From Pseudopelobacter sp964601865 (GTDB taxonomy: Bacteria; Desulfobacterota; Desulfuromonadia; Geobacterales; Pseudopelobacteraceae), in NCBI GenBank assembly GCA_964601865.1, contig CAZRPI010000001.1, positions 5,777-69,776 on the forward strand: a stretch of DNA of 64,000 nt. Reading direction: 5' to 3'. Position numbers and translations under genes: made by a program. Under the pieces are notes generated by a model that worked only from the letters and a program-made list of their open reading frames with translations, made no database searches and was not told the DNA's origin. Below, one piece after another: positions 1 through 8,704 of the stretch (the stretch's first letter is position 1; each line of letters starts with the position of its first letter).

Positions 1-670
1 GCGCCGCCAGCATGACAATCACGCCGCAGCCGAAGAAGACCCGGGCAATGAGATGGTCATACCGCATCATTCCCAGATGGGTCAGGATGTTCTCCCAGTC
101 GTGATAACCCTCAACCTCGCTTCCGGTGACCCCGCCCAGCAGCATCAGCTGACCGGCGCGGGCATCGTCGATGTAGGGAGCGCAGTCCATGAAGCTCTGA
201 CCCAGCCACCAGCAGCCGACGCTGACGGCAAAGTGGTTGCCCTTCAGGGCGAAGGAGACGGCAACGATCAGCGGTATGAGCAGCTGCCCCAGAGTTCCGC
301 CCAGAACCTGCACGAAACGGCCAAAGGGGGAAAACAGGATGTGCCCGGCTTCGTGGAAGGGGAGGTTGATCAGGTGCATGAAAGATTCCGAGAAACCTTC
401 GCCCCGGATCGGCGTGAGCATGAACTTCACACCCCACACCGCGAGCACCAGCCAGACAAGCATCCTGCCGCTGCGCGCAAAGGCGCTTTCCTCGCAAGGG
501 ATATTGAGAAAAACGCCTTTCAACGGACCGGATGGCCGCGCCCTACCCTGTTCCGGTTTTTCAACAACGGGCTCATTGGGCCGTTCATGCATCTTGGCGA
601 AGATCACGCCACAACCGGGGCAGCTGTTTCGGTTGTCAGCCTGCTCGTATCAGCATTTCGGGCATTTCAT
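1..670 (-). CDS. Membrane zinc metallopeptidase (M50-like) with N-terminal zinc ribbon, partial, in-frame TGA
   Basis: Reading leftward from an ATG at 670, the frame starts with CPKC and CPGC pairs (residues 3-6 and 17-20, a zinc ribbon), then a hydrophobic segment, then HEAGH at residues 106-110 followed by strongly hydrophobic helices. It is still open at base 1, so the C-terminus lies outside the window. HExxH inside a membrane protein is the hallmark of site-2-protease-like (M50) peptidases; the second metal ligand is not visible. A GGAGG lies 11 bases before the ATG. Codon 7 (650-652) is TGA, exactly where a glycine normally follows CPKC, so the gene is a nonsense mutant, has a sequence error, or starts downstream (for example GTG codon 22 or ATG codon 27), losing the ribbon. 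It follows the MFS/acyltransferase gene on the same strand with an 79-base gap. Confidence 0.72.
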
Positions 671-749
671 GCAGACATTTTCCTCCGGAGGTTCTCTTTC
701 TTTCCATTTCGAATCAGATGATACCAGAAGATGGAAGGAGTGGCGCCTT

Positions 750-2573
750 TCAGGCCGGCTTCCGGGATTCGAGGCGGTCGGCGGAGAGTCGAACTATTGC
801 CCGGCGCACCTCCAAAGCCGTGCTGACGGCCGGCATCGGAGGACCGAAGAGGATGTTTATCCGCCGACGCAAAGTACGGCGGGAAGGGCCGCCGGAAGCA
901 TGGTCCATGGCGCCCATGACGCAGAACGGGATGAGCGGCCAGCCCTCCTCTCTCATCAGCAGGTCGAATCCGCTCCGGGAGTCAAATGGCACTCCGTCAT
1001 GGACCTGCTGTCCCTCCCCGACGACGAAAAGCATGTGAGCGTCTTCCGGGGCGGCGCGTCCCTTCCGGCTCAATTCCGACGGTTTCTCTCCGCCATTGCC
1101 GGAGAAGAGCGGGATGCAGCCGGCAAGCCGGCAGAGAACGCCCTGAACCGAGAGGAGGCGGATTTCCCGGTTCGTGACGAAACCGACCCGGCGCCTGGTG
1201 GCAACGGCCAGGAGCATGGCATCCATCGGGGCGGCATCCCGGGATACCAGGAGCGCCGGGCAGCCGGCTGGCAGATGTTCACCGCCGTGCATGACGACGC
1301 GGCAGAACAGGCGCGTGGCGATCAGGGCAACGAAACGGGACAGGAAACCGGGCAGCGTCCAGAAGGCGATCAATGTCAGTACCATAGTGAGTACGCCGAC
1401 CAGGCTGAAACCCTGGGCGGCCGAAAGCCGCAACGGTCCGCTGAAAAACCAGGTGGTCACGGAAGCCAGCAGAATTCCAACCCAGTTGATGAAACTGGAG
1501 GCGGCCAGCACCTCCCCCAGCCTGGCGGGTTCGGCGCGAAACTGGATGAACGTCTGCAACGGGAGGCTGAACAGACCGGCCGAAATACCGAACAGCGCCA
1601 GGAGAAGCAGGGAGGAGGGGAGCGACGGCGGGACGGCGTGCAGCATCACGGGCGCAAAGGTCAAACCGATGGCGCCGATGGGAACGATGCCCAACTCCAC
1701 CTCCCGGCCGGAGATTCGCGCCGCCAGCAGCGAGCCGCCGCCGATCCCCAGGGCCGCGGCCAGGAAGAGATAGCCGCTCTGGGCTTCGGTCAGCCCCAGC
1801 CCCTGCATGCCGAATGCGATCAGGTTGAGCTGGGCAAAGGCGCCCACGAAGAGAAAATACGCCTGTCCGATCACCGCCAGCATCAGATCGCGGTCATGGC
1901 GTATCCCCAGCAATGTCCGCAGAATCTCGTCGGGGAAAGGGGATATTCTCCGCCGGCTGTCGGCGACCGGAGTCGTCTCCATGCCGGAGGCGGCCCAGAA
2001 CCCCGAGACGGCGACCAGCAGGCAGAAAAGCGCCGCCAGCCAGAAATGCCTCCCAACAACCTGCGCCAGGAGCGACGCCATTGTCGTGCCGAAGATAATC
2101 GCCAGATAGGTAAAGGATTCAACCAGCCCGTTGGCCCGGGAAAGCTGCTCGCGACCGGCCAGTTCGGGTATGACGCCATACTTGGCAGGGGCGAAAAGTG
2201 CGCTGTGGGCGGCCATCAGGAAGATCACCGGATAGAGGCCGTCGTGCCATTCCAGCGCAAAGGCGACCACCGCCAGAGCAGTAACGGCAACCTCCATGAG
2301 CTTGACGGCCACGATGATACGCGACTTGGCCAACCTGTCCGCCAGGCACCCGGCCGGAGCGGAAAAGAGCAGAAAGGGGAGTACAAAGGCCGCGCCTACG
2401 CCGGCGGTGATGACACCGGCCCGATCCGCCCCCCGGGCGCCGATCAGACAGAAAATAATCAGCAGTTTGAGTATGTTGTCGTTCATCGCCCCCAGGAACT
2501 GGGTCGCGTTGAGGCGCGCAAACGACGGTGAGAGTTTCGCGGCAGTTGAAGATTCAGGCTGTACGGATGGCAA
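750..2573 (-). CDS. MFS (LplT/Aas-like) transporter fused to a degenerate PlsC-type acyltransferase domain
   Basis: A 607-residue protein. Residues about 18-410 form a 12-helix major facilitator domain with signatures of the LplT/Aas lysophospholipid transporters (GAMNDN near the start, FAPAKYG further on). Residues about 430-600 resemble a glycerolipid acyltransferase, but the NHx4D catalytic box reads SRDAAPMD (no histidine) and the FPEG box reads FVVG, so the enzymatic half is probably inactive. The AMP-binding domain of full Aas is absent. The frame extends upstream to 2663, but a TTG at 2573 has AAGGAGG six bases before it and begins just ahead of conserved sequence, so I place the start there. 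Role inferred: lysophospholipid or lipid movement across the inner membrane. It probably shares a transcript with the metallopeptidase gene. Confidence 0.8.
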   Translation of the reverse strand: MPSVQPESSTAAKLSPSFARLNATQFLGAMNDNILKLLIIFCLIGARGADRAGVITAGVGAAFVLPFLLFSAPAGCLADRLAKSRIIVAVKLMEVAVTALAVVAFALEWHDGLYPVIFLMAAHSALFAPAKYGVIPELAGREQLSRANGLVESFTYLAIIFGTTMASLLAQVVGRHFWLAALFCLLVAVSGFWAASGMETTPVADSRRRISPFPDEILRTLLGIRHDRDLMLAVIGQAYFLFVGAFAQLNLIAFGMQGLGLTEAQSGYLFLAAALGIGGGSLLAARISGREVELGIVPIGAIGLTFAPVMLHAVPPSLPSSLLLLALFGISAGLFSLPLQTFIQFRAEPARLGEVLAASSFINWVGILLASVTTWFFSGPLRLSAAQGFSLVGVLTMVLTLIAFWTLPGFLSRFVALIATRLFCRVVMHGGEHLPAGCPALLVSRDAAPMDAMLLAVATRRRVGFVTNREIRLLSVQGVLCRLAGCIPLFSGNGGEKPSELSRKGRAAPEDAHMLFVVGEGQQVHDGVPFDSRSGFDLLMREEGWPLIPFCVMGAMDHASGGPSRRTLRRRINILFGPPMPAVSTALEVRRAIVRLSADRLESRKPA

Positions 2574-2666
2574 CAGGATCCTCCTTTTCGGCAGGCCACA
2601 ACCATCGTTCCGCGGCTCGCCGGCGGAACAGCCGGGGCAAATCCGCGACAGGGGTACAGGCAATGA

Positions 2667-2695
2667 TTGACAATGGCCTCACAAAAATATATATG
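2667..2695 (+). promoter_or_regulatory. Sigma-70-like promoter for the GGDEF gene
   Basis: A perfect -35 hexamer TTGACA (2667-2672) is followed after 17 bases by TATATG (2690-2695). It lies in the divergent intergenic stretch and points toward the diguanylate cyclase gene, about 90 bases upstream of its first possible start. Confidence 0.5.
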
Positions 2696-2785
2696 TTTTC
2701 CGCATGAAACAATTTAAATTATTAACCGTTTCCACACCCGGGCATCCAGAAAACACACCTGAAATCGAAGTATCTCCGGAAAAGC

Positions 2786-4024
2786 ATGCATCAGGTTTAC
2801 AACAAACTGCCTTCAAGGGGCAACGCATTGTTCCGTACATCAGGTAATCCGATGCAGAAAAGCGGGATCGTCGATCGATTCGAACCCATGATGGAGCAAT
2901 CCTACCTGGGCTACAAATTCGAGGATTCAAAGGGTGTCGTCATAAATGTCGGCATCGCCACGGTCTTCCTTGTCGCCGGATTATGGATCTGGGACTGGGC
3001 CCTAGATCCGGTTCACGCCGCGAATACGTTCCCCACCAGGTCGGTCATGTGCGCGATCCTGGGCCTATATCCCCTGGCGATCATTGCGGGTCTCCGCCGC
3101 GCACTCCTGCCTTGGCTGCTCGCCGCGGTAGTCATCGCCACCGAAGCCGTTTACCTGTACCTTCTGACTCAGTTGAATGACGGGGTCATCTACGGCGGTT
3201 TCTCGGGCTTCATGTTCTGGTTCATACTGTCGGTCTTTGCCGGGCTTTCCTTCACCTTCACCGAAAGCCTGCTGCTCAATGTCGTCATCGCGTTCATGCC
3301 CAATCTGCTGGTGCATTCCGGCCTGGCGCCCCAGTTGAACCTTGTCCTGTACAACGCCCTGATCTGGCCGACCTGTTTCATCGCCATCTTCGGTAATCTT
3401 TCGCTGGACAGGCTGTACCGCCGATTGTTCAGGTACAGGGAGCGGATCGAGGCCCTGGCCAAAACCGACGGGCTTACCGGCATCACCAACAGAGCCCATT
3501 TCACCGAAACCGCCCCGGTCCTGGTTGAGCTCTGTCGCCGGCACGAACGTCCCATCAGCGCGATCATGATTGACATCGACCATTTCAAGCAGATCAACGA
3601 CATTTACGGCCATCCCGAGGGGGATGAAGTCCTCAGGCGCGTCGCGGAAATAATGGGTGGCAAGCTGCGCAACACGGATCTTCTGGCGCGTTACGGGGGT
3701 GAGGAGTTCGCCGTGATCCTGCCGGAGACATCTCCCCAAAACGCGCTGCTGGTGGCTGAAACAATACGGAGACACATCGAGGAAACGCCCATTTCCCTCG
3801 ACGCGGATCGTTCGGTCAGCATCACCATCAGTGTGGGAGTTACGGGACACGATGTCCTGCCGGATGAGATCGGATTCGAGGAATTGCTGAAGCAGGCGGA
3901 CACGCGCCTGTATGAGGCGAAACAGAGGGGAAGAAACAGGGTGGTCGCCATCAAACCCCATTATGCCGATTCACACAAGCCGGGGGGCTTGCCGGAAACC
4001 AACCTGCTGGGCCGCTTTTATTGA
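2786..4024 (+). CDS. Membrane-anchored diguanylate cyclase (GGDEF)
   Basis: A 412-residue protein: a soluble N-terminal stretch, a block of hydrophobic helices (about 45-215), then a GGDEF domain (about 225-395). The domain has DGLTG, the metal-binding DIDHFK segment and the active-site GGEEF (about 304). An RNTD inhibitory I-site sits five residues before GGEEF, so the enzyme should make c-di-GMP and be product-inhibited. The membrane part has no named sensor signature that I recognise. An in-frame ATG at residue 23 (2852) is an alternative start. No EAL domain is present. The gene stands alone, with its own TTGACA promoter. Confidence 0.9.
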   Translation: MHQVYNKLPSRGNALFRTSGNPMQKSGIVDRFEPMMEQSYLGYKFEDSKGVVINVGIATVFLVAGLWIWDWALDPVHAANTFPTRSVMCAILGLYPLAIIAGLRRALLPWLLAAVVIATEAVYLYLLTQLNDGVIYGGFSGFMFWFILSVFAGLSFTFTESLLLNVVIAFMPNLLVHSGLAPQLNLVLYNALIWPTCFIAIFGNLSLDRLYRRLFRYRERIEALAKTDGLTGITNRAHFTETAPVLVELCRRHERPISAIMIDIDHFKQINDIYGHPEGDEVLRRVAEIMGGKLRNTDLLARYGGEEFAVILPETSPQNALLVAETIRRHIEETPISLDADRSVSITISVGVTGHDVLPDEIGFEELLKQADTRLYEAKQRGRNRVVAIKPHYADSHKPGGLPETNLLGRFY

Positions 4025-4209
4025 ACCGCGCCGCTTGCGGCCACCCACAGTAAAAAATCCCCCCTGATTCAAAACCGCAACCCCATCCCAGACCTCATGA
4101 CGAAAAAAGTTTGTGGAAAAAACGCGGAACACGTATATTTATTCTTCTGCGTCCGCGAAACAGGTCAGCTCAAGCGCCGACATCACATCCACACCCCAGA
4201 GGAATCTTC

Positions 4210-5127
4210 ATGACAGGCCAAACCCTTATCGATTCCATCGGCTCCACGCCGATGGTTGAAATCACCAGAATAAACCCGAATCCGTACGTTACCATACTGG
4301 CGAAACTGGAGGGAAACAACCCCGGCGGTTCCGTAAAAGACCGGCCGGCGCGCCGGATGATCCTGGCCGCCGAGACAAGTGGAGAACTGACCAGGGACAA
4401 GACCATTCTTGAGCCCACGTCCGGCAACACGGGCATAGCCCTCGCCATGATCGCCGCCACCCGGGGATACCGCATCAAGCTGGTCATGCCCGCCTGCGTC
4501 AGCGTGGAACGACGGGGAGTACTGGAGGCCTACGGAGCGGAGATCGTCCTTTCTCCCGGCTGCGAGGCAACGGATGGCGCCATCAGGCTGGCCCACAAAA
4601 TCCACAACGATGCGCCGGACACCTATTTCATGCCCAACCAGTACGCCAATCCCAACAACTCTCTGGCGCACTACGAAACCACCGGCCCCGAGATATTCAA
4701 CCAGACCCAGGGGCGGATCACCCACTTCGTCGCCGGCATGGGCACCGGCGGCACGCTGATGGGGGTGTCGCGTTATTTCCGGGAGAACAAACCGGAGGTG
4801 AAGATCATCGGCGTCGAACCGGTGCTGGGACACAGGATCCAGGGTCTGAAAAACATGGAGGAGGCCATCGTCCCCCCAATATACACCGAGACCGCGCTTG
4901 ACAGGAAGATTGTCGTGGAAGACGACCCGGCCTTTGAGACGGCTCGCAACCTGGCAAGCCACGAAGGCATTTTCTGCGGCATGTCGGGCGGAGCAGCCAT
5001 GGCCGGCGCTCTTCGTCTCGCAAGAGAACTGACGTCGGGCGTCATCGTGGTCATTCTTCCGGATCGGGGCGACCGCTATCTCAGCACCAACCTCTTCACA
5101 TCCATGTGCGCCAACTGTCCGCCATAG
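4210..5127 (+). CDS. cysM: Cysteine synthase B (O-acetylserine sulfhydrylase)
   Basis: A PLP-dependent enzyme that makes cysteine from O-acetylserine and sulfide or thiosulfate. Over 305 residues it shows the PLP lysine (GGSVKDR, K43), the substrate loop TSGNTG (70-75), the phosphate-binding segment GMGTGGTLMGVSRY, and SGGAAM near the end. The segment GPEIFNQTQGRITHFVAGMG is more CysM-like than CysK-like. The frame is open further upstream (to 4111), but that extension is Arg/Pro-rich and unlike the family, whereas ATG 4210 gives the usual length. It ends in CANCPP, a common tail in this family. Monocistronic as far as can be seen. Confidence 0.88.
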   Translation: MTGQTLIDSIGSTPMVEITRINPNPYVTILAKLEGNNPGGSVKDRPARRMILAAETSGELTRDKTILEPTSGNTGIALAMIAATRGYRIKLVMPACVSVERRGVLEAYGAEIVLSPGCEATDGAIRLAHKIHNDAPDTYFMPNQYANPNNSLAHYETTGPEIFNQTQGRITHFVAGMGTGGTLMGVSRYFRENKPEVKIIGVEPVLGHRIQGLKNMEEAIVPPIYTETALDRKIVVEDDPAFETARNLASHEGIFCGMSGGAAMAGALRLARELTSGVIVVILPDRGDRYLSTNLFTSMCANCPP

Positions 5128-5179
5128 CAGGGCCGGAAACCGCCAATCAGAGGGGAATCACGCGACATCCCGATACCGG

Positions 5180-5209
5180 TTGCCATTGACACCGCTCTTT
5201 GCGTATAAT
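5180..5209 (+). promoter_or_regulatory. Sigma-70-like promoter upstream of the SprA-related gene
   Basis: TTGCCA (5180-5185), an 18-base spacer and a perfect TATAAT (5204-5209), 42 bases before the ATG at 5252. A closer TTGACA is only 12 bases from the -10 and so is less likely to be the -35. Confidence 0.5.
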
Positions 5210-5251
5210 GTTGGGACAACGTCATGACCAGGTCCGATAGCAGGTATCCCC

Positions 5252-6079
5252 ATGGTCACTGCCAGCCTCACATATACGGGCTCATCGGCGGCAACAAGTT
5301 CCGGTGCGTATTACACCGATCGCCGTCGGAACGGCGGCGCCGTAACCGTTCCCGCTCAGGACGGAGCCTTACCGCCCCACCCCCTGACATCCGGCTCCGT
5401 TCCGGCCACGGACCGCCAACTCGGCATCCAGACTTCGGATACGGATAAGCGGGAATTCGTTCCCTACGGCCCGGGCGGCCGCTCTGAAGACAAGAAGCAG
5501 GCCGACGGGGCACACCCCAAAGACAAAACCCAGGTCTCCACTCCCAAATCGGACAACAGGGACAACCCCCAGATCCAGCAGGAAATCTCCCGGCTCCAGG
5601 CCATCGACACGAAGGTCAAAGCCCACGAGGCGGCCCACAAGGCCGCCGGTGGCACCATGACCGGTCCGGCTTCCTTCACCTATACCAGAGGTCCCGACGG
5701 CAAGAGCTATGCGGTCGCCGGAGAGGTCCCCATCAGCGTCTCTCCGGGCAGGACTCCCAGGGAAACCGTGGAGAAGATGGAGCAGGTCATCCGGGCGGCC
5801 CTGGCCCCCTCGGACCCCTCGGCACAGGACCGCGCCGTTGCCGCCCAGGCGTCGGCAATCGAGCAGCAGGCGCGCCGGGAGGAAAGTTCTTCGACGGTAG
5901 CGGGCTCCGGAAGTCCAGCCACCGGTTCCGGCGGCCCAACATCGGAAACCGGAAGCAGAACAGAGGAAACCCAGGGGGCAGGCGCCGAACACCGCCGGAG
6001 TTCATCATCACCCTACAGCGTCAATTCCTCAAGCAAAAACGGTTCCGTTTCGAGAACGCAGCTCTCACTCTACGCCTGA
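5252..6079 (+). CDS. SprA-related putative metalloprotease (HEAAH)
   Basis: A 275-residue protein with low-complexity Ser/Thr/Gly/Pro-rich ends and a conserved core at about residues 105-200. The core has HEAAH (125-129) in the context KAHEAAHKAAGG, followed by YTRGPDGKSYAVAGEVPI, which I recognise as the SprA-related family (a putative metalloprotease family). HExxH suggests a zinc protease, but activity in this family is not well established to my knowledge. No signal peptide is evident. It lies alone behind its own promoter. ATG 5252 gives a protein starting MVTASLTYTG; the RBS (AGCAGGT) is moderate. Confidence 0.75.
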   Translation: MVTASLTYTGSSAATSSGAYYTDRRRNGGAVTVPAQDGALPPHPLTSGSVPATDRQLGIQTSDTDKREFVPYGPGGRSEDKKQADGAHPKDKTQVSTPKSDNRDNPQIQQEISRLQAIDTKVKAHEAAHKAAGGTMTGPASFTYTRGPDGKSYAVAGEVPISVSPGRTPRETVEKMEQVIRAALAPSDPSAQDRAVAAQASAIEQQARREESSSTVAGSGSPATGSGGPTSETGSRTEETQGAGAEHRRSSSSPYSVNSSSKNGSVSRTQLSLYA

Positions 6080-6412
6080 TCCTCCATTCCCCATGGACTA
6101 ATCTCAAAAAATAGTGCATATGTATACCGGCTTTTTTCCCAGGGCAGATAGCTTCACCGGGCGCCACGGAAGGGGCTGTCATACCTAAGCCGGACAAGCC
6201 GGAACCAATCAGGAAACAATCAAAGGCAATGGCCGGATTTGAACGGATTTACGCTGATAAGACATCTGTATTCGCATGATGAATATAATCCGTGTCAATC
6301 CGCGGCATCTGCGAGAAGCCGCGTTCTATTGCCGTTCAGGTCTGCTCATTTATGGTAAAGACTCAAGTCGCAAGAGACTAAAGGGCGGGATTGGACGAGA
6401 CATGGGGGGAGC
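6080..6412. other. Intergenic stretch of about 330 bases
   Basis: No convincing gene on either strand. It holds the imperfect inverted repeat at 6234-6302 and is otherwise unremarkable. An overlapping frame from 6276 lacks coding character. Confidence 0.5.
6234..6302. repeat. Imperfect inverted repeat, possible dispersed extragenic (REP-like) element
   Basis: The left arm CGGATT-TGA-ACGGATT (6234-6249) pairs with the right arm AATCCGT-GTC-AATCCG (6287-6302): 13 of 16 positions complementary, with only the three central bases mismatched. The arms enclose 37 bases. Repeats of the general form ATCCGTGT-AATCCGCGG are, from memory, scattered in deltaproteobacterial genomes; that is not provable from one copy. 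Confidence 0.45.
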
Positions 6413-6532
6413 ATGTTTGGCTTCAGCGCGGCTGACTGGATTTTTTGCGGTTTCATACTGGTCGTCATTGCCGTCTGCGTAAACATGAGCGCGATGATCC
6501 AGAAGAAGAAAAGCGCGGAAAACGGCAGATGA
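6413..6532 (+). CDS. Small single-pass membrane protein (39 aa)
   Basis: An ATG at 6413 preceded by GGGGGGA opens a 39-codon frame ending TGA at 6532. The product has a short N-terminus, one hydrophobic helix (about residues 9-28, WIFCGFILVVIAVCV) and a basic C-terminal tail (QKKKSAENGR). The good RBS and clear helix-plus-basic-tail architecture support a real small membrane protein, but I recognise no family and the frame is short. It lies between the SprA-related gene and a receiver gene, with no obvious operon partner. Confidence 0.42.
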   Translation: MFGFSAADWIFCGFILVVIAVCVNMSAMIQKKKSAENGR

Positions 6533-6683
6533 CGGCAGGCTTCCGTCATACGGCGCTTTTTCGTGCCGGCTCGGGCCACATCCGAAAAACGGAGGTCAGA
6601 CCGTCACATCATTTTGCGTACCCCCCCGCCCCTCTTCCGGTTTTTTGTTTTAGGCTTCCGCAAAATCGGCTATAGTCCAAGCC

Positions 6684-7070
6684 ATGGGCCGAATACTGCT
6701 GATAGACGACGACCGGAGTTTCACCGAATTCCTTGCCGGCTATATTCATGACAACTACCCCCTGTTGCAGGTCGAGATCTGCAACAATCCTCTGGCTGCC
6801 CTGCAACGCATCAAGAGCGGCGGCCTCGATCTGCTGCTGATCGACCTGGAAATGCCCTCCATGGATGGTCTCAAGCTGCTGTTTTTCGCCACCAAGAGCG
6901 GCATGGACAAAAACAGGATCGTCATCCTGTCCGGCCGCGACGCCAATACCCTGCACGAAATCTGCCCCATGGGGACCTGTCTTGCGGTTCTGAACAAATT
7001 CGAGGCTCGCCAGAAGGCGGTCCTGGACATGATATTCAAGTCACTCCACAAAAAGGCTGGTGGCGCTTGA
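6684..7070 (+). CDS. Stand-alone response regulator receiver domain
   Basis: 128 residues forming one REC domain with no output domain. Acidic triad D8-D9-D10, phosphoacceptor D54 (LLLIDLEMP), switch serine S83 and K105 are all in place, so it should be phosphorylated by a histidine kinase. Single-domain receivers act on motility, on multistep phosphorelays or as partners of other proteins. No kinase gene is adjacent, so the partner is unknown. A TATAGT sequence lies shortly before the ATG and no Shine-Dalgarno is evident, so translation may be leaderless or nearly so. It is 31 bases upstream of the OmpA-like lipoprotein gene and likely cotranscribed with it. Confidence 0.88.
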   Translation: MGRILLIDDDRSFTEFLAGYIHDNYPLLQVEICNNPLAALQRIKSGGLDLLLIDLEMPSMDGLKLLFFATKSGMDKNRIVILSGRDANTLHEICPMGTCLAVLNKFEARQKAVLDMIFKSLHKKAGGA

Positions 7071-7101
7071 ACCTTCCCCACGGCCGGAAGGAGACCTATT
7101 C

Positions 7102-7902
7102 ATGCTAAGACGGACTGCTTGTCTGATAATCACCGGTCTTACGGCATTCTCCCTGAATGGCTGCCTCGTCGCGGAAAGCACCTACCTGAAAAAAGTGGAA
7201 GAGACCGACAACCTGAACAGGGAGTATGGCGACCTGAAGCTGAGATATGAAAAGCTGACGGCCGAAAACGCCGCCCTCAAGACAGAGGTGGCCACCCTGC
7301 AGAAGGGGAGGCAGGACCTGGAACAACTGCTGAAGGCCAAAACCGATACCCTCTCGCACAGTGTCGGTGAGTTGCGCCAGAAGATCTCCGCGCTGGAAGC
7401 CGAAAACAGCGAGCTGAGAAAGGCGAAGGAGGAAAAGGTCAGGGAGGCCGGCGACATCTACGAAAAGCTGCTTCGCGACCTGAAGAGCGAGATCGCCCAG
7501 GGTCAGGTGACCATATCGGAATTGAAGGGTAAACTGACTATCACGATGGAGGCGGCCATGCTCTTCGATTCCGGAAAGGCCGATATCAGACCGGACGGCC
7601 TGGCGGTGCTCCAGAAGATGGTTGGAACCCTGAAGGGGACCAGGGAGAGGACGATTCGTATCGAGGGTCATACGGACAACGTGGCCATAATCGGCGCCCT
7701 GAGTCGTATGTTCCCGACCAACTGGGAGCTCTCGGCCGCGCGGGCCGTCAATGTCACAAGGCACCTGCAGCGCCAGGGGATCGATCCGGCGGTCCTTTCA
7801 GCCACAGCCTACGGAGAGTACCGACCAATAGCCGACAACGGCACGAAGGAGGGGCGCAGCAGGAACCGGCGCATTGAAATCACCCTGGTGGCCAGAGACT
7901 GA
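7102..7902 (+). CDS. OmpA/MotB-domain lipoprotein
   Basis: 266 residues: a signal peptide ending in lipobox SLNGC (acylated Cys21), a long heptad-rich coiled coil (about 28-130; repeated KLTAENAAL-like segments), and an OmpA-type peptidoglycan-binding domain (about 145-262) with IRIEGHTDN and the closing SRNRRIEI. It should be lipid-anchored with the C-terminal domain gripping peptidoglycan, giving envelope stability. The start at 7102 rather than an upstream in-frame one is set by GGAAGGAGA eight bases before the ATG and by the signal peptide. The stop overlaps the start of the Smr gene by one base. Confidence 0.88.
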   Translation: MLRRTACLIITGLTAFSLNGCLVAESTYLKKVEETDNLNREYGDLKLRYEKLTAENAALKTEVATLQKGRQDLEQLLKAKTDTLSHSVGELRQKISALEAENSELRKAKEEKVREAGDIYEKLLRDLKSEIAQGQVTISELKGKLTITMEAAMLFDSGKADIRPDGLAVLQKMVGTLKGTRERTIRIEGHTDNVAIIGALSRMFPTNWELSAARAVNVTRHLQRQGIDPAVLSATAYGEYRPIADNGTKEGRSRNRRIEITLVARD

Positions 7903-8603
7903 TGGCAAAAAAGAAGTCCCGCCATAACCCGCCCAAACCGGCCGAATTCCGCGCCACCCCTTTCAGCGCCCTGAAGGGAGTAACCATTGCCGAGCCGTCG
8001 AAGCAACCGGCGCCGCCCAGGCCCGAGAAGAAACCGAAATCGGCCGCGGAGGACGATACCGAGCTTTTTCTGCGGGCAATGGACGATGTTACACGGCTGA
8101 ACGGTTCCCCATCCCTTCCCGCCAAGACTCCGCAGCGGTCGCTACCGACCGGCTCAGCCGGCCAGGCCACGACCGGGCGTCAGAGTGAAAAAGAGCTCAT
8201 CGACGGCGAAATATTCTCCAGGGCGATAGATCAGCTCAAGCTGGACGTAACCTTCAGTGACCACACTCCGGAGAATGAAGAAATCAGGCCACTGGGTCCC
8301 AACCGTTTGCGCCAGCTGAAGCGTGGCATCGTCTCGGTTGATCGCCAACTGGACCTGCACGGCCTGACCCGCGATGAGGCGCTGGATGCCCTGCCCCGTT
8401 TTATTCAAAAGGCGGCAGAGCATGGAGCAAAGGCGGTGCTCGTCATTACCGGCAAGGGGAACAACTCTCCGGCGGAACCGGTATTGCAGCAGGTTGTGGT
8501 CGGGTGGTTGCGTGACGCGGGGAAGCGACTGGTTGTTGAGTTTGCTCCGGCGCCGCGGGAGATGGGGGGAAGTGGGGCTCTGGTGGTTTTTCTGAGAAGC
8601 TGA
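7902..8603 (+). CDS. Smr-domain protein
   Basis: 233 residues. The N-terminal ~145 residues are charged and poorly conserved; the C-terminal part (about 149-232) is an Smr domain with the LDLHGLTRDEAL start and the ITGKGNNS motif. Smr domains, also the tail of MutS2, are nucleases acting on branched DNA or on RNA in stalled-ribosome rescue; which applies here cannot be told. The ATG overlaps the stop of the lipoprotein gene, so the two are translationally coupled. Confidence 0.85.
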   Translation: MAKKKSRHNPPKPAEFRATPFSALKGVTIAEPSKQPAPPRPEKKPKSAAEDDTELFLRAMDDVTRLNGSPSLPAKTPQRSLPTGSAGQATTGRQSEKELIDGEIFSRAIDQLKLDVTFSDHTPENEEIRPLGPNRLRQLKRGIVSVDRQLDLHGLTRDEALDALPRFIQKAAEHGAKAVLVITGKGNNSPAEPVLQQVVVGWLRDAGKRLVVEFAPAPREMGGSGALVVFLRS

Positions 8604-8651
8604 ACTGTCTACCCCGTCCAGCCAAGCGGCAACCACCAGGAGAACGGCTTC

Positions 8652-8692
8652 AAAAAAAACGGGCGGCATCCGACGAAAGGAAACTGCCCGTT
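8652..8692 (-). terminator. Rho-independent terminator of the surface-antigen gene
   Basis: Read on the minus strand: AACGGGC, a 21-base loop, GCCCGTT, then a run of T. It sits just past the stop at 8705, between two convergent genes. Confidence 0.6.
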
Positions 8693-8704
8693 GCCCTTAT
8701 GCCA

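Noticed and set aside
53..721. Plus-strand frame at the left edge
   Set aside because: It mirrors the metallopeptidase gene, which has HEAGH and clear membrane helices on the other strand.
237..2531. A 764-codon open frame on the plus strand
   Set aside because: It is the antisense of the metallopeptidase and MFS/acyltransferase genes, very rich in Gln, Arg and Gly, with no domain; an effect of GC-rich codons.
2679..2930. Small minus-strand frame upstream of the GGDEF gene
   Set aside because: Overlaps both the GGDEF promoter and its 5' end; no family and no RBS.
3065..3961. Minus-strand frame of 298 codons
   Set aside because: Antisense of the GGDEF gene; no domain or RBS.
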